From assembly GCF_025165795.1 (NCBI RefSeq), contig NZ_JAJAGO010000009.1:248001-312000 (forward strand): a DNA stretch of 64,000 nucleotides, in the 5' to 3' direction. The notes beneath the pieces were generated by a model that saw nothing but the letters and a program-made list of their open reading frames with translations, ran no database searches and was not told the origin of the DNA. Of this stretch, positions 60,364 to 64,000 are shown one piece after another. The position numbers were made by a program, and so were the translations under genes. The stretch comes from Streptomyces gossypii. GTDB lineage: Bacteria; Actinomycetota; Actinomycetes; Streptomycetales; Streptomycetaceae. Every line of letters begins with the position of its first letter. Position 1 is the first letter of the stretch.

Positions 60364-61977
60364 GTGGCCCCAGCGTCCCCCGCAGCAGTCTCCGCCGCCG
60401 TCGACTCCGGCCACGCGCCGGAAACCGTCCTGGTCGTCGACTTCGGCGCGCAGTACGCGCAGCTCATCGCCCGCCGCGTGCGTGAGGCGCGGGTCTACAG
60501 CGAGATCGTCCCGTCCACCATGCCGGTGGCGGAGATGCTCGCCAAAGACCCCAAGGCGATCATCCTCTCCGGCGGCCCCTCCTCCGTGTACGCCGAGGAG
60601 GCGCCCTCGCTGGACCGTTCCCTCTTCGAGGCCGGAGTCCCCGTCTTCGGCATGTGCTACGGCTTCCAGTTGATGGCCCAGGCCCTCGGCGGCACGGTCG
60701 ACAACACCGGCGGCCGCGAGTACGGACGTACGGATCTCTCCGTCTCCAAGCCCGGCTCGACCCTCTTCGAGGGCACCCCCTCGGAGCAGCAGGTGTGGAT
60801 GTCGCACGGCGACGCCTGCTCGGCCGCCCCGGAGGGCTTCACCGTCACCGCCTCCACCGCGCTGGTGCCGGTCGCCGCCTTCGAGAACGACGAGCGGAAG
60901 CTCTACGGAGTACAGCACCACCCCGAGGTCATGCACTCCACCCACGGCCAGCAGGTGCTGGAGCACTTCCTCTACCGTGGCGCCGGGCTCGCCCCGTCCT
61001 GGACGACGACCAGCATCGTCGACGAGCAGGTCGCGGCCGTCCGCGCCCAGGTCGGCGGCAAGCGGGCGATCTGCGGGCTGTCCGGCGGGGTGGACTCGGC
61101 GGTCGCCGCCGCGCTCGTGCAGAAGGCGATCGGCTCCCAGCTCACCTGCGTGTACGTCGACCACGGGCTGATGCGCAAGGGCGAGACGGAGCAGGTCGAG
61201 AAGGACTTCGTGGCCGCGACGGGCGTGCAGCTCAAGGTCGTCGACGCCTCGGCGCAGTTCCTGGACGCGCTCGCCGGAGTCTCCGATCCGGAGCAGAAGC
61301 GGAAGATCATCGGCCGCGAGTTCATCCGCGTCTTCGAGCAGGCGCAGGCCGAGCTGGTCGCGGAGGCGGGCGCGGCGGGCGAGGACGTCGCGTTCCTGGT
61401 CCAGGGCACGCTCTACCCCGATGTCGTCGAGTCCGGCGGCGGCACCGGCACGGCCAACATCAAGTCCCACCACAACGTGGGCGGGCTGCCCGAGGACCTC
61501 GAGTTCGAGCTGGTCGAGCCACTGCGCCAGCTGTTCAAGGACGAGGTGCGGATGGTGGGCCAGGAGCTGGGCCTGCCGGAGGAGATCGTCCAGCGGCAGC
61601 CGTTCCCCGGCCCCGGTCTGGGCATCCGGATCGTCGGCGACGTCACCCGTGAGCGGCTCGAACTGCTCCGGGAGGCCGACGCGATCGCCCGCGAGGAGCT
61701 GACGGCCGCCGGGCTGGACCGCGACATCTGGCAGTGCCCGGTCGTCCTCCTCGCCGACGTCCGCTCGGTCGGCGTCCAGGGCGACGGCCGCACCTACGGC
61801 CACCCGATCGTGCTGCGCCCCGTCTCCTCGGAGGACGCGATGACGGCGGACTGGTCGCGGCTCCCGTACGACGTGCTGTCCCGCATCTCCACCCGCATCA
61901 CCAACGAGGTCCGCGAGGTGAACCGCGTGGTCCTCGACATCACGAGCAAGCCCCCGGGCACCATCGAGTGGGAGTGA
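60364..61977 (+). CDS. guaA: GMP synthase (glutamine-hydrolysing)
   Basis: Amidates XMP to GMP using glutamine and ATP. 537 residues. Glutamine amidotransferase domain: VDFGAQYAQLIARRVRE, nucleophile Cys in FGMCYGFQLM, His/Glu in YGVQHHPEV. ATP-pyrophosphatase domain: P-loop CGLSGGVDSAVAAAL; dimerisation domain ending NPPGTIEWE-like (SKPPGTIEWE). A 23-residue Ala/Val/Ser-rich N-terminus precedes the domain. GTG start with GGAAGG upstream; a TAGAAT (60272-60277) may be its -10. It is divergent from the chorismate mutase leader. Confidence 0.97.
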   Translation: MAPASPAAVSAAVDSGHAPETVLVVDFGAQYAQLIARRVREARVYSEIVPSTMPVAEMLAKDPKAIILSGGPSSVYAEEAPSLDRSLFEAGVPVFGMCYGFQLMAQALGGTVDNTGGREYGRTDLSVSKPGSTLFEGTPSEQQVWMSHGDACSAAPEGFTVTASTALVPVAAFENDERKLYGVQHHPEVMHSTHGQQVLEHFLYRGAGLAPSWTTTSIVDEQVAAVRAQVGGKRAICGLSGGVDSAVAAALVQKAIGSQLTCVYVDHGLMRKGETEQVEKDFVAATGVQLKVVDASAQFLDALAGVSDPEQKRKIIGREFIRVFEQAQAELVAEAGAAGEDVAFLVQGTLYPDVVESGGGTGTANIKSHHNVGGLPEDLEFELVEPLRQLFKDEVRMVGQELGLPEEIVQRQPFPGPGLGIRIVGDVTRERLELLREADAIAREELTAAGLDRDIWQCPVVLLADVRSVGVQGDGRTYGHPIVLRPVSSEDAMTADWSRLPYDVLSRISTRITNEVREVNRVVLDITSKPPGTIEWE

Positions 61978-62008
61978 CCTTCCCGTCCACCCCGCTCTAG
62001 CGTCAACC

Positions 62009-62045
62009 CCGCGCCGCCCCTCACCCACATGAGCGGGCGGCGCGG
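62009..62045 (+). terminator. guaA terminator
   Basis: Perfect 11-bp arms 62009-62019 and 62035-62045, with an additional CTCA/TGAG pairing inside. It lies 31 nt after the guaA stop, before the convergent gene's end. Confidence 0.88.
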
Positions 62046-62094
62046 CGGTCTGGGCCCCTCCGGATGACCTCTGACGCAGAGCCGCCGATCGTGG

Positions 62095-62466
62095 TCATCG
62101 CGCTGACTGATCGCCCGTACGGGCCGAGGCGATCGCGGTCAGGGTGGCCTCCGGGTGGGTGACCTCCACCAGGAGGCGGTCGTACTTCTCGTCGGTCAGT
62201 TCGATGACGATCGCCTTGCGGGGGTCCCGTACGGCCCAGAAGTCGCGGCGGCCGGAGCGGCGGAAGGAGCCGAGGGTGACGACGCCCGGCACATTGGACG
62301 CGACGCCCCAGCGGGCGCCGGGGTGGGCGCGGGCCGCCTGCTCGTCGGCGTACGCCCGGTGGACGTGGGGCCAGGGGATCACCAGCGGGCGCCGCCTGCC
62401 GAACGCGCGCTGCGCGGCCTGCAGCCGGATCACCAGGTGGGCGGGTGTCATCTCCACGTGTGCCAT
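62095..62466 (-). CDS. PH-like domain protein of unknown function
   Basis: 123 residues beginning MAHVEMTPAHLVIRLQAAQ. The pattern of strands with IPWPHVHRAYAD, PGVVTLGSF and RRDFWAVRDPRKAIVIEL fits small actinobacterial PH-like proteins. No signal peptide or membrane segment. ATG 62466 has GGAGGGG 5 nt upstream; the frame is open farther but only through the operator region. It is divergent from gntR across 72 nt, so it may be under the same repressor. Confidence 0.78.
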   Translation of the reverse strand: MAHVEMTPAHLVIRLQAAQRAFGRRRPLVIPWPHVHRAYADEQAARAHPGARWGVASNVPGVVTLGSFRRSGRRDFWAVRDPRKAIVIELTDEKYDRLLVEVTHPEATLTAIASARTGDQSAR

Positions 62467-62489
62467 GCGGACCCCTCCAGTCTGTCTAT

Positions 62490-62528
62490 CTACCTGTCTT
62501 CCTGTTCTATTACATGTATAACAGGTAG
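62490..62528. promoter_or_regulatory. GntR operator candidate, A/T-rich inverted repeats
   Basis: CTACCTGT (62490-62497) and ACAGGTAG (62521-62528) are perfect inverted 8-mers. Inside lie CCTGTT...AACAGG and the palindrome TACATGTA (62511-62518). The site is unusually A/T-rich for this genome and covers the shared promoter region of the PH-like gene and gntR, a normal place for YtrA-type autoregulation. Confidence 0.6.
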
Positions 62529-62531
62529 AAT
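62526..62531 (+). promoter_or_regulatory. -10 box of a leaderless gntR transcript
   Basis: TAGAAT is followed by 7 nt and then the GTG start, so transcription should begin at the start codon. No ribosome-binding site exists between them. The -10 overlaps the right half of the operator. Confidence 0.55.
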
Positions 62532-62538
62532 TCTGGGC

Positions 62539-63000
62539 GTGCAACTGAGTCTCGATGTCGACAGCGATGTCCCGATCTACCAGCAGATCCGGGACCGGAT
62601 CGTGGAAGCCCTCGCCGAAGGCGAGCTGGCCGAGGGCTCCGCCCTGCCGTCGACCCGGCAGCTGGGGTCGGATCTGGCCGTCAACTTCCACACCGTCAAC
62701 AAGGCGTACGACCTGCTGAGGCACGAGGGCCTGATCCGGGTCAACCGCAAGAGCGGCGCCGTGGTGCGCCGCGATCCGGAGTCCGGTCCGCCCGATCCCG
62801 CGTTCCCGGACGAGTGGCGGGCCCGGCTGCGCACGCTGCTCGCCGAGGCCGTCGCGCAGGGGCTCGACCCGGGAGAGGTGGGACAGCGGGTCGGCGAGGT
62901 ACTGGAGGGGTTCGGCCATGAGGGATTCAGTCATGGGGAGTCCGGCCGTGAGGAGTTCAGCGGTGCGGGGAACGCCGTCGTGAAAGGGGGCCCGACGTGA
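62539..63000 (+). CDS. GntR-family regulator, YtrA subfamily
   Basis: 153 residues. N-terminal winged helix: VPIYQQIRDRIVEALAEGELAEGSALPSTRQLGSDL and NFHTVNKAYDLLRHEGLIRVNRKSGA-like wing. The short C-terminal part (about 55 residues, with a GFSHGESGREEFSG repeat-like tail) lacks a large ligand domain, as in YtrA regulators of membrane-protein operons. GTG start, apparently leaderless. The stop overlaps the next gene (GTGA), so they form an operon. Confidence 0.9.
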   Translation: MQLSLDVDSDVPIYQQIRDRIVEALAEGELAEGSALPSTRQLGSDLAVNFHTVNKAYDLLRHEGLIRVNRKSGAVVRRDPESGPPDPAFPDEWRARLRTLLAEAVAQGLDPGEVGQRVGEVLEGFGHEGFSHGESGREEFSGAGNAVVKGGPT

Positions 63001-64000
63001 TCATTCTTGTCGCCGATCTGCTCATCGTCGTGCTGGTCAGCGTGGTGGCGTGGGTGCTTCCCATGCTCGCGCGTCCGGACCTGCCGTTCGGCGTACGGGT
63101 GCCGCCCGGCCGTGCGACGGACCCCGTCGTCGTGCGGCAACGGCACCACTACGTGCGCCGGGTCACCGGTCTCGGCGGGCTCGCCGCCGCGGTCTGCGCC
63201 GCGATGGCCGTACTCGACCGGCCGGAACACGCGCCGAGCATGATCGCGGCCACCCTGGGGACTGCCGACGGGATCGCGTACGTCCTCGCGAACCGCCGTA
63301 TCCGTGCGGCCAAGGCACGCGAGAACTGGTACCTGGGTCTGCGGCAGGGCGCCACCACCGACACGGCACTGCGCACGCAGCCGGTACGGGTGTCCGTCTC
63401 ATGGTTCCTGCCCGCGGTGCTGGTGCTGCTGGCGACGCTGGCGGTGGGCCTGGCCCGCTACGGAGGGCTGCCCGAGACCCTGCCCGCCCCGCGCAGCCTG
63501 GGCGTGGACAGCGGCGACCGGGTGACCACCTCGCCGACCACCGCCTTCGCTCCCGTCCTGATGCAGGCGGTGCTCGCACTCCTGATGCCGCTGCTGGCCG
63601 TCGGGCTGACGCGTGCGCGCCCCGAACTGGATGCCGCCCGGCCCAGGGCCTCGGCCCGGCGCTACCGCGTGTATCTCACCCGGGTGATCCGGCTGATCGC
63701 CGTCACCGCCGGGTGCGGAAACCTGGCCGCGCTCTTCTTCGCGCTGCAACTGTGGGAGCTGTGGACGCCGTCGGCGCCGCTGAACGCGCTGACCTGCCTG
63801 CCGCTGCTCGCGGCCTTCGCGGTCTGGCTCCGCTTCGAGTTCCGCGTCGGCCAAGCAGGGCACCGGCTGCCCGCCGAGCCGGGGGAGGAGACCGGGGAGG
63901 CCGAGGAGGCAGCCACCTGGCGCCTCGTCCAGCGCGACGACGACCGGCACTGGCACCTGGCCGGATTCGTCTACGCCAATCGCACGGATCCCGCGCTCTT
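62997..64000 (+). CDS. DUF1648/DUF5808 membrane protein, partial
   Basis: GTG 62997 overlaps the gntR stop; the frame is open to the end of the window (334 codons). N-terminal helix LIVVLVSVVAWVLP, then LPFGVRVPPGR and a VRQRHHYVRRV segment, further hydrophobic helices (at least six in all), and near the cut end WHLAGFVYANRTDPALF, which matches the start of the C-terminal soluble domain of this family. Related proteins are co-transcribed with YtrA-type GntR regulators in Gram-positives and linked to cell-envelope stress. The function is not established. Confidence 0.85.
   Translation, partial: MIILVADLLIVVLVSVVAWVLPMLARPDLPFGVRVPPGRATDPVVVRQRHHYVRRVTGLGGLAAAVCAAMAVLDRPEHAPSMIAATLGTADGIAYVLANRRIRAAKARENWYLGLRQGATTDTALRTQPVRVSVSWFLPAVLVLLATLAVGLARYGGLPETLPAPRSLGVDSGDRVTTSPTTAFAPVLMQAVLALLMPLLAVGLTRARPELDAARPRASARRYRVYLTRVIRLIAVTAGCGNLAALFFALQLWELWTPSAPLNALTCLPLLAAFAVWLRFEFRVGQAGHRLPAEPGEETGEAEEAATWRLVQRDDDRHWHLAGFVYANRTDPAL

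Overview
The window is chromosomal DNA from a Streptomyces or a very close relative. The evidence is the very high G+C content with GC-rich third codon positions, frequent GTG starts, and a recognisable core gene order: rplM-rpsI-glmM, coaA, glmS, acpS, nnr, alr, tsaE, tsaB-rimI-tsaD, groES-groEL1, whiD, bldM, an ECF sigma factor of the SigD/ShbA type, guaB, guaB3, glpD, chorismate mutase, guaA. Much of this order is also known from other Actinobacteria, including Mycobacterium, so most of the window is core genome. No prophage, transposase gene, CRISPR array, rRNA or tRNA was seen.

Layout. 1-9005: a truncated LuxR-type AAA regulator with no ordinary start codon, two adjacent secreted proteases (S8 subtilase, M28 aminopeptidase) that share an Ig-like module, a membrane-anchored Cys-containing protein, and an ABC-F ATPase separated from it by a 54-bp near-palindrome. 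9041-22988: ribosomal proteins L13/S9, cell-wall precursor enzymes (glmM, glmS, alr), a DrrAB-like exporter, coaA, acpS, the NAD(P)H-hydrate repair enzyme, an L,D-transpeptidase, a hydrolase and tsaE. 23060-30000: the rest of the t6A tRNA-modification genes (tsaD carries a His-rich tail), a degenerate L,D-transpeptidase-like protein, a methyltransferase and a polysaccharide deacetylase. 30042-32390: groES-groEL1 under two CIRCE operators. 32441-37758: an SDR, a MOSC protein with a divergent LysR gene, then the developmental block whiD / bldM / sigD, where bldM has a textbook sigma-BldN promoter. 37892-46339: guaB, guaB3 (catalytic Cys replaced), a large catalase, a nucleotide-sugar dehydrogenase relative lacking both catalytic residues, and glpD. 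46573-53769: three consecutive transmembrane Ser/Thr-kinase-like genes, the middle one a split pseudokinase. 53901-58713: an aldehyde dehydrogenase, a GMC oxidoreductase with a four-Cys cluster, and a sortase-type LAATG surface protein. 58714-60363: a hairpin-rich non-coding stretch, chorismate mutase, and an aromatic leader peptide with attenuator upstream of it. 60364-64000: guaA, then a divergent PH-like gene and a leaderless gntR-DUF1648 operon that runs off the window.

The best candidate for an undescribed regulatory system is at 60054-60214, on the minus strand upstream of chorismate mutase. A promoter is placed so that transcription would start at the ATG of a 23-codon ORF containing Phe-Trp-Phe-Thr-Tyr. 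A perfect 12-bp GC hairpin follows, and the codons just after the aromatic run are complementary over 9 nt to the hairpin's 5' arm and loop. This is the architecture of ribosome-mediated attenuation by aromatic amino acids.
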